Shown one piece after another: positions 9,478-17,871 of a stretch of 64,000 nt of DNA (position 1 is the first letter of the stretch; every line of letters begins with the position of its first letter). The notes under the pieces were generated by a model, which was given only the letters and a program-made list of their open reading frames with translations, made no database searches and was not told the origin of the DNA. The DNA is from VRUE01 sp963817905 (GTDB lineage: Bacteria; Actinomycetota; Thermoleophilia; Solirubrobacterales; 70-9): the NCBI GenBank assembly GCA_963817905.1, contig CAWFPS010000002.1, positions 1,116,001-1,180,000 on the forward strand, written 5' to 3'. Both the position numbers and the translations under genes were made by a program.

Positions 9478-10969
9478 GTCCGAGCTGCGACTCGAACCGA
9501 GCCTCGAGCAGGCGCGCGCCCTTGCCGAGAAGGGCAACGTCGTGCCGGTCTGCGCCCGCCTGCTCGACGACTGCGAGACCCCGGTCTCGGCCTTCCTCAA
9601 GCTGCGTGCCGGCGAGCCCGAGGGAGCACCCTGCTTCCTGCTCGAGTCGGCCGAGCAGGGTCAGGTCGGCCGCTACTCCTTCGTCGGTTTCCGGCCGCGA
9701 TCGGTGCTGCGCTGGGGCGACGGCGTGCTCTCCGATTCCGACGGTGGGAGCAGCGAGGCCGCCGACCCATACGCCGCCGTGGCTCAGCACCTGGCCCGTT
9801 TCCAACCTGCCCCGGTCGAGGGCCTGCCGCCCTTCAGCGGCGGCGCCGTCGGCTTCTTCGGCTATGACCTCGTGCGCACGGTCGAGCCGCTCGGCGAGCC
9901 CAATCCCGACCCGCTCGGCCTGCCCGACATGGCGCTGATGGTCACCGACCTGCTGCTCGTCTTCGACCACCTTCGCCACGAGCTGACGATCATGGCCTGC
10001 GCCTTCGCCGACGACGAGGGCGGCATCGACGCCGCTTACGAGCGCGCCGCCGGCGAGATCGCCGAGGCGCGGCGCCGGCTGCGCGGGGCGGTGCCGGCGC
10101 CGGAGAGGCCGACCGTTGCCGAGCCGCCCGAGTTCAGCTCCAACATGGAGCGCGAGGAGTTCGAAGCGGCCGTCGCCCGCATCGTCGAGTACGTCCACGC
10201 CGGCGATGCCTTCCAGGTGGTGCCCTCGCAGCGCTTCTCGGCACCGGCACCGGTTGAGGCCTTCTCCGTTTACCGCGGGCTGCGCGCGGTCAACCCCTCG
10301 CCCTACATGTACTTCCTCGAGTTCGGCGACTTCCAGATCGCCGGGGCCTCGCCGGAGCCGCTGGTCAAAGTCACCGGGCGCACGGTCGAGACCCGGCCGA
10401 TCGCCGGCACCTACCCGCGCGGCTCCGACGAGGAGGAGGACCGCCGCCTCGCCGAGCGGCTCGTCAACGACCCCAAGGAGAGGGCCGAGCATGTGATGCT
10501 GGTCGACCTCGGCCGCAACGACCTAGGCCGCGTCTGCGAGTACGGCAGCGTCAGCGTCGACGAGCTGATGGTTGTCGAGACCTACTCGCACGTGCTGCAC
10601 ATCGTCAGCCAGGTTTCCGGCACCCTGCGCGGGGACGTCGGGGCGATGGACGTGCTGCGCTCGGCGCTGCCCGCCGGGACGCTCTCCGGCGCCCCCAAGG
10701 TGCGGGCGATGCAGATCATCGACGAGCTGGAGCCGGTCAAGCGCTGCTCCTACGGCGGCGCGATCGGCTACCTCTCCTGGAACGGCGACCTCGACACCGC
10801 GATTCACATCCGCACCGTCGTGGTCAAGGACGGGCAGGTCCACGTCCAGGCCGGCGGCGGCACCGTCGCAGACGCCAAGCCGGCCTACGAGTACAACGAG
10901 TCCGTCAACAAGGCGCGCGCCGTCTTCCGCGCGGTCGAGCTTGCCTGCGAACAACCGGATTGGGCCTGA
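9461..10969 (+). CDS. trpE: Anthranilate synthase component I
   Basis: TrpE makes anthranilate from chorismate with ammonia delivered by TrpG. The 502-aa product carries the N-terminal tryptophan-binding region (SAFLKL, CFLLESAEQGQVGRYSF) and the chorismate-binding domain: DAFQVVPSQRF, PSPYMYFLEFG, ETRPIAGTYPRG, LVDLGRNDLGRVC, LPAGTLSGAPKVRAM and YGGAIGYLSW. The LLES-like element suggests feedback inhibition by tryptophan as in other TrpE. ATG 9461 overlaps the hisIE end; its stop overlaps the trpG start (TGATG). Confidence 0.96.
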   Translation: MAVAAESELRLEPSLEQARALAEKGNVVPVCARLLDDCETPVSAFLKLRAGEPEGAPCFLLESAEQGQVGRYSFVGFRPRSVLRWGDGVLSDSDGGSSEAADPYAAVAQHLARFQPAPVEGLPPFSGGAVGFFGYDLVRTVEPLGEPNPDPLGLPDMALMVTDLLLVFDHLRHELTIMACAFADDEGGIDAAYERAAGEIAEARRRLRGAVPAPERPTVAEPPEFSSNMEREEFEAAVARIVEYVHAGDAFQVVPSQRFSAPAPVEAFSVYRGLRAVNPSPYMYFLEFGDFQIAGASPEPLVKVTGRTVETRPIAGTYPRGSDEEEDRRLAERLVNDPKERAEHVMLVDLGRNDLGRVCEYGSVSVDELMVVETYSHVLHIVSQVSGTLRGDVGAMDVLRSALPAGTLSGAPKVRAMQIIDELEPVKRCSYGGAIGYLSWNGDLDTAIHIRTVVVKDGQVHVQAGGGTVADAKPAYEYNESVNKARAVFRAVELACEQPDWA

Positions 10970-11535
10970 TGCGCGTACTCGTGATCGACAACTACGACTC
11001 CTTCACCTACAACCTGGTCCAGTACCTGGGCGAGCTGGGGGCGGAGCTGGAAGTCGTCCGCAACGACAAGGCGACGGTCGAGGAGCTGCTCGGCCGCGGC
11101 GCCGACCGCCTCGTGGTCTCACCGGGACCGTGCACGCCCGCCGAGGCGGGGATCTCCAAAGAGGCAGTCCGCCGCTTCGCCGGGGCCGGCACGCCGGTGC
11201 TCGGCGTCTGCCTCGGCCACCAGTCCCTGGTCGAGGCCTTTGGCGGTCGCACGGTCCAGGGCGAGCCGATCCACGGCAAGGACGCCGAGATCGAGCACGA
11301 CGGCCGCACCGTCTTTGCCGGGTTGCCCAGCCCGCTCGTCGCCGGGCGCTACCACTCGCTCGTCGCCGACCCGGACCTTCCCGACGCGCTCGAAGTGAGC
11401 GCCCGCTTCGGCGAGGTGATCATGGGCGCCCGCCACCGCGAGCTTCCCGCCGAGGGCGTCCAGTTCCACCCCGAGTCCGTCCTCACCCCCCAGGGCAAAT
11501 CCCTCCTCGCCAACTTCCTCGGAGACCTCAAATGA
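10969..11535 (+). CDS. trpG: Anthranilate synthase component II (glutamine amidotransferase)
   Basis: Class I glutamine amidotransferase that supplies ammonia to TrpE. 188 aa. It begins MRVLVIDNYDSFTYNLVQYL, has the oxyanion segment VVSPGPCTPAEAG, the nucleophile Cys in LGVCLGHQSLVEAFGG, and the His-Glu pair in GVQFHPESVLT. ATG 10969 shares one base with the trpE stop, preferred over TTG 10960. The stop lies in an ATGA overlap with a repeat-derived mini-ORF that fills the gap to trpD. Confidence 0.96.
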   Translation: MRVLVIDNYDSFTYNLVQYLGELGAELEVVRNDKATVEELLGRGADRLVVSPGPCTPAEAGISKEAVRRFAGAGTPVLGVCLGHQSLVEAFGGRTVQGEPIHGKDAEIEHDGRTVFAGLPSPLVAGRYHSLVADPDLPDALEVSARFGEVIMGARHRELPAEGVQFHPESVLTPQGKSLLANFLGDLK

Positions 11536-11669
11536 GCTTCCCCTGTTCCTTTTCCCCGCTATTCGCGGCAAAGGCACAGCGGAACGGGTTGGTACCGACC
11601 GACCCAATGCTCCGCTGTTCTTTTGCCGCGCCATGTACCGCAAAGGAACAGCGGAAGGGGACGCATTGA
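11532..11669 (+). CDS. Repeat-derived 45-codon mini-ORF bridging trpG and trpD
   Basis: ATG 11532 overlaps the trpG stop as ATGA; the TGA at 11667-11669 overlaps the trpD TTG start as TTGA. The peptide contains two related units, MSFPCSFSPLFAAKAQRN and MLRCSFAAPCTAKEQRKG, each encoded by an imperfect palindrome. A similar 21-codon ORF (MSFRCSFSP...KAQGR) fills the gap after the MFS gene at 34937. No function is recognised. The ORF may serve only to carry ribosomes across an inserted element; whether the peptide is stable is unknown. Confidence 0.45.
   Translation: MSFPCSFSPLFAAKAQRNGLVPTDPMLRCSFAAPCTAKEQRKGTH
11538..11587. repeat. Imperfect palindrome after trpG (family D, copy 1)
   Basis: Arms of the type CCTGTTCCTTTTCCCCGC and GCGGCAAAGGCACAGCGG, imperfectly paired. 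It shares core words with 11610, 29072 and 34942. Confidence 0.6.
11610..11657. repeat. Palindrome before trpD (family D, copy 2)
   Basis: TCCGCTGTTCTTTTGCCGC pairs with CCGCAAAGGAACAGCGGA. The right arm also supplies the purine-rich GGAAGGGGA that serves as ribosome binding site for TTG 11666. Confidence 0.65.
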
Positions 11670-12703
11670 GCGAGGCACCGAACTCAGTCGTGACCCGCGC
11701 GATCGATGCGGTTTGTGGGGGGGATCACCTGACTGCCGACCATGCAGCCGCGGTTCTGGCCGAGATCATGGAGGGGCGTACGGGCGAGGTTCAGACCGGG
11801 GCCTTCCTGATCGCCCTGCGCGCCAAGGGCGAGACCGTGCCCGAGCTGGTCGGCCTGGCTCGCACGATGCGAGCCCTGGCGACCCCGGTTGCCACCTCGC
11901 GCACCGACCTCGTCGACACGGCCGGCACCGGCGGCGGTCCCTCGACCTTCAACGTCTCGACCACCGCGGCCCTCGTGGCGGCGGCGGCCGGCTGTGCGGT
12001 CGCCAAGCACGGCAACCGCTCCTACACCAGCAAGAGCGGCTCCGCCGACCTGCTCGAGGCGCTCGGCGTCAACATCGAGCTCGAGCCCGAGCAAGTGGGC
12101 CATTGCATCGACGAGGTCGGCTTCGGCTTTATGTTCGCCCCCCGCCACCACAGGGCGATGGCGCACGTCGTCCCGGTTCGCAAGCAGCTCGGGGTGCGCA
12201 CGATCTTCAACTTCCTCGGCGCGCTGACCAACCCGGCGGGGGCCGAGCGCCAGCTGCTCGGCGTCTCCGACCGCCACTACCAGGAGACGATCGCCGAGGC
12301 CCTGGTCGGCCTCGGCAGCGTGCGGGCGATGGTCGTCGCCGCCGAGGACGGTGTCGACGAGATCTCGATCTGCGCCCGTACGCGGGCGATCGAGGTCAGC
12401 GGCGGCCGCACCGAGGAGCGTTACGTCGAGCCCGGCGACTTCGGCCTTGCTACGGCCGAGCTGGAGGAGGTGGCCGGGGGGACCCCGGCGGAGAACGCCG
12501 CGGCCACGCGCGGGGTGCTCGAGGGTGAGGCCGGCCCGCGCCGCGACCTCGTCCTGCTCAACGCGGGCGCCGCGATCTACGTCGGCGGCGCCTCCGAGAG
12601 CTTCGCGGCGGGGGTCGAGAAGGCAGCCGCGACGGTCGACTCCGGCGCGGCAGCGGCCTTGCTCGGTCGGCTGATCGAGGCGACGACGGCGCTCGCCGTC
12701 TAG
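11666..12703 (+). CDS. trpD: Anthranilate phosphoribosyltransferase
   Basis: TrpD joins anthranilate to PRPP. Motifs are the PRPP-binding DTAGTGGGPSTFNVST, KHGNRSYTSKSGSADLLEAL and the anthranilate-site FGFMFAPRHHRAM, followed by RTIFNFLGALTNPAG. TTG 11666 is chosen because GGAAGGGGA lies at proper distance and the mini-ORF stop overlaps it. ATG 11633 would add residues encoded by the repeat. From TTG the protein is 345 aa, normal for TrpD. trpC follows after two bases. Confidence 0.94.
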   Translation: MSEAPNSVVTRAIDAVCGGDHLTADHAAAVLAEIMEGRTGEVQTGAFLIALRAKGETVPELVGLARTMRALATPVATSRTDLVDTAGTGGGPSTFNVSTTAALVAAAAGCAVAKHGNRSYTSKSGSADLLEALGVNIELEPEQVGHCIDEVGFGFMFAPRHHRAMAHVVPVRKQLGVRTIFNFLGALTNPAGAERQLLGVSDRHYQETIAEALVGLGSVRAMVVAAEDGVDEISICARTRAIEVSGGRTEERYVEPGDFGLATAELEEVAGGTPAENAAATRGVLEGEAGPRRDLVLLNAGAAIYVGGASESFAAGVEKAAATVDSGAAAALLGRLIEATTALAV

Positions 12704-12705
12704 GC

Positions 12706-13524
12706 TTGGCCCCGCAAGTGGCAATGATCGAGCAGCTGATCTCGGGGGCCCGGCAAGGGGTGGAGGCGCGCCGCGGGCAGGTCCCGCAGGCCGATCTCGA
12801 GTCGCGCCTCTCCGCGCGAGGCGACGACCGACCCTTCAACGAGGCGCTGGTGCGTCCCGGGCTTTCGCTGATCGCCGAGTTCAAGCGCCGCTCGCCCAGC
12901 GTTGGCGAGATCTCCACCTCGGCGACGGTCGCCGAGCAGGTGCAAGCCTACGAGCGCGGCGGCGCGGCGGCCCTCTCCGTGCTCACCGACGAGCGCCACT
13001 TCGGCGGCTCGCTTGACGACCTGCGGGCGGCGATGGCGGCCTGCGACCTGCCGATCCTGCGCAAGGACTTCATCGTCGATCCCTACCAGCTCTACGAGGC
13101 GGCCGTGAACGGCGCCGACGCGGTGCTCCTGATCGTTCGCGCACTGGACGACCGGCGGCTGGCGGAGATGTACGAGCTGGCGCGCGGGCTCGACCTCGAC
13201 TGCCTGGTCGAGGTCCACAGCGGCGAGGAGCTGCAGCGCGCGCTGCAGCTCGACGCCGAGGTGATCGGGATCAACAACCGCGACCTCGACCAGGGCACGG
13301 TCGACGTCTCGACCACCTATGAGCTGATCACCGACGTGCCTGCCGGCAAGACCGTGGTGGCCGAGAGCGGCATCTCGACGCGGGCGGAGCTGGAGGAGCT
13401 CGAGCGGGTCGGCGTCGACGCCGTCCTGATCGGCGGCGCCCTGATGAGCGCTTCCGATCCCGAGGCGAAGGCGCGCGAGCTGACCGGGACCGACGAGGGC
13501 ACCCGCGAGCATCACCTGCCCTGA
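12706..13524 (+). CDS. trpC: Indole-3-glycerol phosphate synthase
   Basis: TrpC closes the indole ring by decarboxylation of CdRP. About 272 aa TIM barrel: LIAEFKRRSPSVGEI carries the catalytic Lys, ILRKDFIVDPYQLYEA a second catalytic Lys, and CLVEVHSGEEL, IGINNRDL and VVAESGISTRAEL the phosphate-binding and Glu/Asn residues. It starts at TTG 12706 two bases after trpD, or at ATG 12724 (MIEQLISGAR), which also fits the family. The next gene is an HtrA protease, so the operon may pause here. Confidence 0.95.
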   Translation: MAPQVAMIEQLISGARQGVEARRGQVPQADLESRLSARGDDRPFNEALVRPGLSLIAEFKRRSPSVGEISTSATVAEQVQAYERGGAAALSVLTDERHFGGSLDDLRAAMAACDLPILRKDFIVDPYQLYEAAVNGADAVLLIVRALDDRRLAEMYELARGLDLDCLVEVHSGEELQRALQLDAEVIGINNRDLDQGTVDVSTTYELITDVPAGKTVVAESGISTRAELEELERVGVDAVLIGGALMSASDPEAKARELTGTDEGTREHHLP

Positions 13525-13584
13525 GCGCCGCGAAGCTTTAAGACCGGTTTGCCGCTCGTTTAGGAAGCGCTGAGGGAGCCCGCC

Positions 13585-13590
13585 TACAGT
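13585..13590 (+). promoter_or_regulatory. -10 box of the HtrA gene
   Basis: TACAGT, 7 nt before ATG 13598. It points to ATG rather than GTG 13589 as the start. Confidence 0.4.
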
Positions 13591-13597
13591 GCCCCCG

Positions 13598-14797
13598 ATG
13601 CGTCGCTTCTTTCGCACATCGTTTGGCTCGGCACTGCTCGGCGGCGCCGTGGTCGGAGCGTTCGGTTGGATTGCGATTGCCGCCGGTTGGCTCGATGCCG
13701 GCGACAGCACGACGACGACGATCACGGCGCCGCTCAGCGGCGCCCCTGTCGACAGCAAGGAAAGCAGCGACACGAACCTGGTCAACGAGATCTACCGCCA
13801 CGACGGGCAGGGTGTCGCCTTCATCGAATCGACTGAGCCGGCCGAAGCATCGACCTCGCCGTTCAACCCGTTCGGCGAAGAAGAATCGCGCGGCGGTGGG
13901 ATCGCCACCGGCTCCGGCTTCCTGATCGACACCGAAGGCCACATCGTCACCAACAACCACGTGGTCGAAGGGGCGACCAAGGTCGAGGTCAAGCTCGGCT
14001 CCTCAGACACCGAGCACGAGGCCGAAGTCGTCGGCACCGACCCGGCAACCGACGTCGCCCTGCTCAAGATCGACGTCCCCGCCGACCAACAGCACCCGCT
14101 CTCGCTGGGCGACTCCGGCAAGGTCCTGGTCGGCGAACCGGTGGTCGCGATCGGCAACCCGTTCGGCCTCGACCGCACCGTCACCACCGGCATCGTCTCC
14201 GCTCTTCAGCGCCAGATCCAGGCGCCCAACGGGTTCTCGATCTCGCACGTGATCCAGACCGACGCGGCGATCAACCCCGGCAACTCCGGCGGCCCGCTGA
14301 TCGACTCCGAAGGCCGGGTGATCGGGATCAACTCCCAGATCCAGACCGGCGGCAGCAGCGGCAACGTCGGCATCGGCTTCGCGGTCCCGATCAACACCGC
14401 CCGCGAAGTCGTCAAGCAGATCGAAGAGCACGGCGAAGTCAAGCACGCCTACATCGGCATCAACGGCGGCAGCGTCACGCCGACTGTGGCCAAGGCGCTG
14501 AAACTGCCGGTCGACCAGGGCGTGCTGGTCAACGAAGTCGTCAAGGACAGCCCGGCCGACAAGGCCGGCATCGAAGGCGGCGACACCAAGGCGACGATCG
14601 AAGGCGCCCAGGTCAACCTCGGCGGCGACATCATCACCGAAGTCGACGGCAAGAAGGTCGACTCGATGGAACAGGTCGTCGACGCGGTCAACTCGGCTCG
14701 TCCGGGGGACAAGATGGAGCTGACCGTCCTGCGGGGGGATAACCAGACGAAGCACTTGACGGTCACTCTCGGGGTGCGTCCCGACAAAGCGGAATAG
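13598..14797 (+). CDS. HtrA/DegP-like membrane-anchored serine protease
   Basis: 399 aa S1C protease with one N-terminal membrane anchor (SALLGGAVVGAFGWIAIAAG) and a trypsin-like domain outside the membrane. The triad is His in IVTNNHVVEGA, Asp in PATDVALLKID and Ser in INPGNSGGPLIDSEG. A C-terminal PDZ domain (AYIGINGG, VLVNEVVKDSPADKAGIEGG) would bind substrate C-termini. It handles misfolded envelope proteins. It splits trpC from trpF but has its own TACAGT box 7 nt before ATG 13598 and ends at a palindrome, so it is probably a separate transcription unit. GTG 13589 is an alternative start. Confidence 0.93.
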   Translation: MRRFFRTSFGSALLGGAVVGAFGWIAIAAGWLDAGDSTTTTITAPLSGAPVDSKESSDTNLVNEIYRHDGQGVAFIESTEPAEASTSPFNPFGEEESRGGGIATGSGFLIDTEGHIVTNNHVVEGATKVEVKLGSSDTEHEAEVVGTDPATDVALLKIDVPADQQHPLSLGDSGKVLVGEPVVAIGNPFGLDRTVTTGIVSALQRQIQAPNGFSISHVIQTDAAINPGNSGGPLIDSEGRVIGINSQIQTGGSSGNVGIGFAVPINTAREVVKQIEEHGEVKHAYIGINGGSVTPTVAKALKLPVDQGVLVNEVVKDSPADKAGIEGGDTKATIEGAQVNLGGDIITEVDGKKVDSMEQVVDAVNSARPGDKMELTVLRGDNQTKHLTVTLGVRPDKAE

Positions 14798-14818
14798 GGG
14801 CGGTCTCCCGCAAGATGG

Positions 14819-14894
14819 GAGCGCCGGGAGACGCCTTCCAAAACGCTCGGCGGGAGCCTCGCTGGAATGTTTTGGAAGGCGTCTCCCGGCGCTC
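14819..14894. repeat. Family A palindrome between htrA and trpF
   Basis: Perfect 26-bp arms (14819-14844, 14869-14894) ending in CCAAAAC/GTTTTGG, with a 24-nt loop GCTCGGCGGGAGCCTCGCTG plus GAAT. The loop is almost the reverse complement of the 24187 copy, although the outer arms differ. It may end htrA transcription, but there is no T-tract outside the stem. Confidence 0.9.
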
Positions 14895-14967
14895 TTCATT
14901 TCGCGCGGGTGCCGCAGCGAGATGCTCTCGGTACGCACCGCGAGAGGTGCCGGTTGGTTAGCTGCCT

Positions 14968-14973
14968 TACCCT
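14968..14973 (+). promoter_or_regulatory. -10-like box of trpFBA
   Basis: TACCCT, 6 nt before GTG 14980. Confidence 0.3.
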
Positions 14974-14979
14974 GAAGGC

Positions 14980-15615
14980 GTGAGGGTCAAGATCTGCGGC
15001 ATAACCAATCTCGATGACGCGGCCGAGGCTGTGTTGCTTGGCGCTTGGGCTATTGGGCTGATCCATTACGAGAGGAGCCCTCGGGCGGTTGAGGCTGGTG
15101 AAGCGGCTGCGATTTGTGCTGCTTACCGGCGCAAGTGCGAGGTGGTTGGGGTCTTTGTCAATCCGGAGCTGGAGGAAGTGGCGAAGGCTGTCGAGGGGGC
15201 GGGGTTGACGATGGTGCAGTTGAACGGGGCCGAGGGGCCGCAGTTCTGCGCCGAGGTGGCGCGGCGGACCGGGGTCAAGGTGATCAAGGCGATTCACGTG
15301 TCCAGTGCGGCGGAGGTACATGCGGCGGAGACGTTTCGGACCGACTTTCACCTGTTCGACAAGCGGGGGAAAGGGCTCTGGGGCGGCACCGGGCAGAGCT
15401 TCGACTGGGGCCTGTTGCGCCAGCATCGCTCCGAGATTCCGGCGATCGTCGCCGGTGGGCTGCGGCCCGACAACGTCGCCGAAGCGATCGCGGTGACGCA
15501 TCCCTACGCCGTCGACGTGGCGAGCGGGGTCGAGGCCGAGCCCGGCCGCAAGGATCACGCCGCGATGGCTGCCTTCTTCGAGGCCGCCCAGGGCGCTAGC
15601 GTCACCCCGGCATGA
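14980..15615 (+). CDS. trpF: Phosphoribosylanthranilate isomerase
   Basis: TrpF performs the Amadori rearrangement of PRA to CdRP. 211 aa TIM barrel starting VRVKICGITNLDDA (catalytic Cys in KICGI), with WAIGLIHYERSPR, VGVFVN, VQLNGAEG, HLFDKRGKGLWGGTGQSFDW (catalytic Asp) and PAIVAGGLRPDNVAEAI. Its stop overlaps the trpB ATG. It begins a second trp segment, trpF-trpB-trpA. Confidence 0.95.
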   Translation: MRVKICGITNLDDAAEAVLLGAWAIGLIHYERSPRAVEAGEAAAICAAYRRKCEVVGVFVNPELEEVAKAVEGAGLTMVQLNGAEGPQFCAEVARRTGVKVIKAIHVSSAAEVHAAETFRTDFHLFDKRGKGLWGGTGQSFDWGLLRQHRSEIPAIVAGGLRPDNVAEAIAVTHPYAVDVASGVEAEPGRKDHAAMAAFFEAAQGASVTPA

Positions 15616-16792
15616 GCGCGATCGAGCAGAGGTTCGGCCCCTACGGGGGCCGCTACGTGCCGGAGACCCTGATCGCCGCCCTGGACGAGCTCGACGCCGC
15701 CTGGGCCGAGGCCCGCGAGGACGCGGCGTTCAACCGGCGCCTGCGCGCGCTGCACCGCGACTTCATCGGCCGCCCGACCCCGCTCTACCTCGCCGAGCGG
15801 CTCTCCGAACGCGCCGGCCGCCGGGTCTACCTCAAGCGCGAGGACCTCGCCCACACCGGCGCCCACAAGATCAACAACGCGGTCGGCCAGGCGCTGCTCG
15901 CCGAGCGGATGGGCAAGCGGCGGATCATCGCCGAGACCGGGCCGGCCAGCACGGGGTGGCCAGTGCCACCGCCTGCGCCCTGCTCGGGCTCGAGTGCGTC
16001 GTCTACATGGGCTCCGAGGACATCCGCCGCCAGCGCCCCAATGTCGAGCGGATGAAGCTGCTCGGTGCCGAGGTGGTGCCGGTCGAGGCCGGTGCGCGGA
16101 CGCTGAAGGAGGCGGTCAGCGCCGCGATCCGCGACTGGGTCGCCAACGTCGAGACGAGCCACTACATAATCGGCTCCGCGGTCGGCCCGGCGCCCTACCC
16201 GGCGCTGGTCCGCGACCTGCAATGCGTGATCGGCGAAGAGGCGCGCGAGCAGGCGCTTGCTGTGGAGAGTTCCCTGCCTGCGCGGGTGATCGCCTGTGTC
16301 GGTGGCGGCTCCAACTCGATCGGCATCTTCACCCCGTTCATCGATGATTCCGAGGTGGCGCTGGTCGGGGTCGAGGCCGCGGGAGAGGGGCTCGACACGC
16401 CCCGCCACGGCGCCTCGCTCGGCAGGGGCAGCACCGGCGTTCTGCACGGCTCGCTCTCCTCGGTGATCGCCGACGCGGAGGGACAGATCCTCGAGGCTCA
16501 CTCGATCTCGGCCGGGCTCGACTACCCCGGTGTGGGCCCCGAGCATGCTTGGCTGCGCGACAGCGGGCGGGCGTCCTATGACTCCGTCACCGACGCCGAG
16601 GCGCTCGCCGCGTTTGGCTTGCTTTGCAAGCTGGAGGGGATCATTCCGGCGCTGGAGTCTTCGCACGCGATCGCATGGTTGCTGGAGAACGGGGGAGGCG
16701 ACGGCTACGACGTGCTCTGTCTCAGTGGGCGTGGGGACAAGGACTTGGCAGAGGTGCTCGAGCAGGTGGGAGTGAGGGGGGACGGGGGATGA
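15612..16792 (+). pseudogene. trpB: Tryptophan synthase beta chain, single-base frameshift (probable sequence error)
   Basis: TrpB condenses indole and serine using PLP. Residues before the break include GPYGGRYVPETL and REDLAHTGAHKINNAVGQAL, with the PLP Lys in HKINN; after it come CVVYMGSEDIRRQRPNVERM, CVGGGSNSIGIF and DYPGVGPEHAWL. At 15939-15941 the run GGG should be GGGG: adding one G restores ETGAGQHGVASATACALL without a gap. Both halves are otherwise intact and fully conserved, so a sequencing or assembly deletion is likelier than real loss. The last codons and stop lie in the palindrome shared with the trpA start. Confidence 0.9.
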
Positions 16793-16843
16793 TTCGGCGG
16801 AGCAACAGCGGGGAGGCTCCGGCGAATCATCCCCCGTCCCCCC
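16776..16843. repeat. Family B palindrome across the trpB/trpA junction
   Basis: Arms of 28 bp (16776-16803, 16816-16843) with one mismatch around the loop AACAGCGGGGAG, the exact reverse complement of the prmA loop. It encodes the end of TrpB, both stop and start codons, and about 18 residues of TrpA. Confidence 0.88.
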
Positions 16844-17655
16844 AACCCCCAGCGGCTACTGGTGCTGCGCGAATCGGAGCGGCCTTCGAGGGCGCCAGAG
16901 GTGAGGGTCGCGCCGCGCTGATGCCCTACATGATGGCTGGGTATCCCGACTCGGGAACCTCGCGAGCGGTTGCTGAGGCTTATGCGGAATCGGCCGACCT
17001 GGTCGAGCTTGGAGTGCCCTTCTCCGACCCTCTCGCCGACGGGCCGACTATTCATGCGGCGGCTACGGCGGCACTTGAGGCGGGGGCGACGCTGGAGACG
17101 GCGCTCGATCTGTGCGAGGCGATCTCCGAGCGGGTGCCGGTGGTCTTCATGGTCTACTCGAACATGGTCCTCGCCCACGGGGGGGCGGCCGAGTTCGCAC
17201 AGCGGGCGCTCGCCGTCGGAGCTGCGGGGGCGATCGTTCCCGACCTGCCACTTGAGGAGGCCGAACCCGTGCGAGAGGTTTTCGCCGATGCTGGCCTCGC
17301 CCTGGTGCCTCTGGTGGCCCCGACCACGCCTCCCGAGCGGCGGAAGCGGATCTGCGCTGCGGCGCAGGGATTCGTCTATGTGGTCTCCACCGTGGGAACC
17401 ACCGGAGAGCGCGAGGAGATTCCGGCGGAGCTGAGCGAGCTGGTCACCTCGACGAAGGCTGAGGCCGAGGTCCCGGTCGCAGTCGGCTTCGGGATCGGCA
17501 CGCCGGAGCAGGCGGCACAGGTGGGCAAGGTGGCCGACGGGGTGATCGTCGGCAGTCGGTTGGTGCGCGCCGCCGGAGAGGCTGGCGGGGCGGAGGCTGC
17601 CGGGCAGGCCGTCGGCGAGTTCCTGCGTGAGGCGCGCGTCGCCCTCGCCGGTTAG
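16789..17655 (+). CDS. trpA: Tryptophan synthase alpha chain with a repeat-encoded N-terminus
   Basis: TrpA cleaves indole-3-glycerol phosphate and passes indole to TrpB. 288 aa. The family part starts near residue 27 (RIGAAFEGARGEGRAALMPY); motifs are the catalytic Glu in DLVELGVPFSDPLADGPTI, the catalytic Asp in GAIVPDLPLEEA, and FVYVVSTVGTTGERE and VGFGIGTPEQA. ATG 16789 overlaps the trpB stop. The first 26 residues (MIRRSNSGEAPANHPPSPQP...) have no counterpart in typical TrpA and come largely from the palindrome. Confidence 0.94.
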   Translation: MIRRSNSGEAPANHPPSPQPPAATGAARIGAAFEGARGEGRAALMPYMMAGYPDSGTSRAVAEAYAESADLVELGVPFSDPLADGPTIHAAATAALEAGATLETALDLCEAISERVPVVFMVYSNMVLAHGGAAEFAQRALAVGAAGAIVPDLPLEEAEPVREVFADAGLALVPLVAPTTPPERRKRICAAAQGFVYVVSTVGTTGEREEIPAELSELVTSTKAEAEVPVAVGFGIGTPEQAAQVGKVADGVIVGSRLVRAAGEAGGAEAAGQAVGEFLREARVALAG

Positions 17656-17667
17656 GATGCGCGCCGC

Positions 17668-17817
17668 ATGGGAATGATCGTCACCATCTTCATCGCCCTC
17701 GCCACGACCGCGGTGTCCTACAGCGTGCTTGGCCAGGGTGGCGGCGTCGCCGGCCTCGTCTTCTTCGGCATCCTCCTGATCGGCGCCTCGATCCAGGTTT
17801 TCCGCCCGGCCTCCTGA
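17668..17817 (+). CDS. Small single-pass or hairpin membrane protein
   Basis: 49 aa, nearly all hydrophobic: MGMIVTIFIALATTAVSYSV, a Gly-rich turn (GQGGGVAG), then LVFFGILLIGASIQVF, so two short membrane helices are likely. It starts 12 nt after trpA on the same strand and ends 54 nt before pfk. No family recognised. Codon use is like the neighbours, and the continuous hydrophobicity supports a real gene. Confidence 0.6.
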   Translation: MGMIVTIFIALATTAVSYSVLGQGGGVAGLVFFGILLIGASIQVFRPAS

Positions 17818-17858
17818 GCGCCCGCCGCTAGGCCCGCGTCGCGGTCATCCCGAGGCCT

Positions 17859-17864
17859 TAGTCT
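17859..17864 (+). promoter_or_regulatory. -10 box of pfk
   Basis: TAGTCT, 7 nt before ATG 17872, with no ribosome binding site between. Confidence 0.45.
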
Positions 17865-17871
17865 GAGGGCC

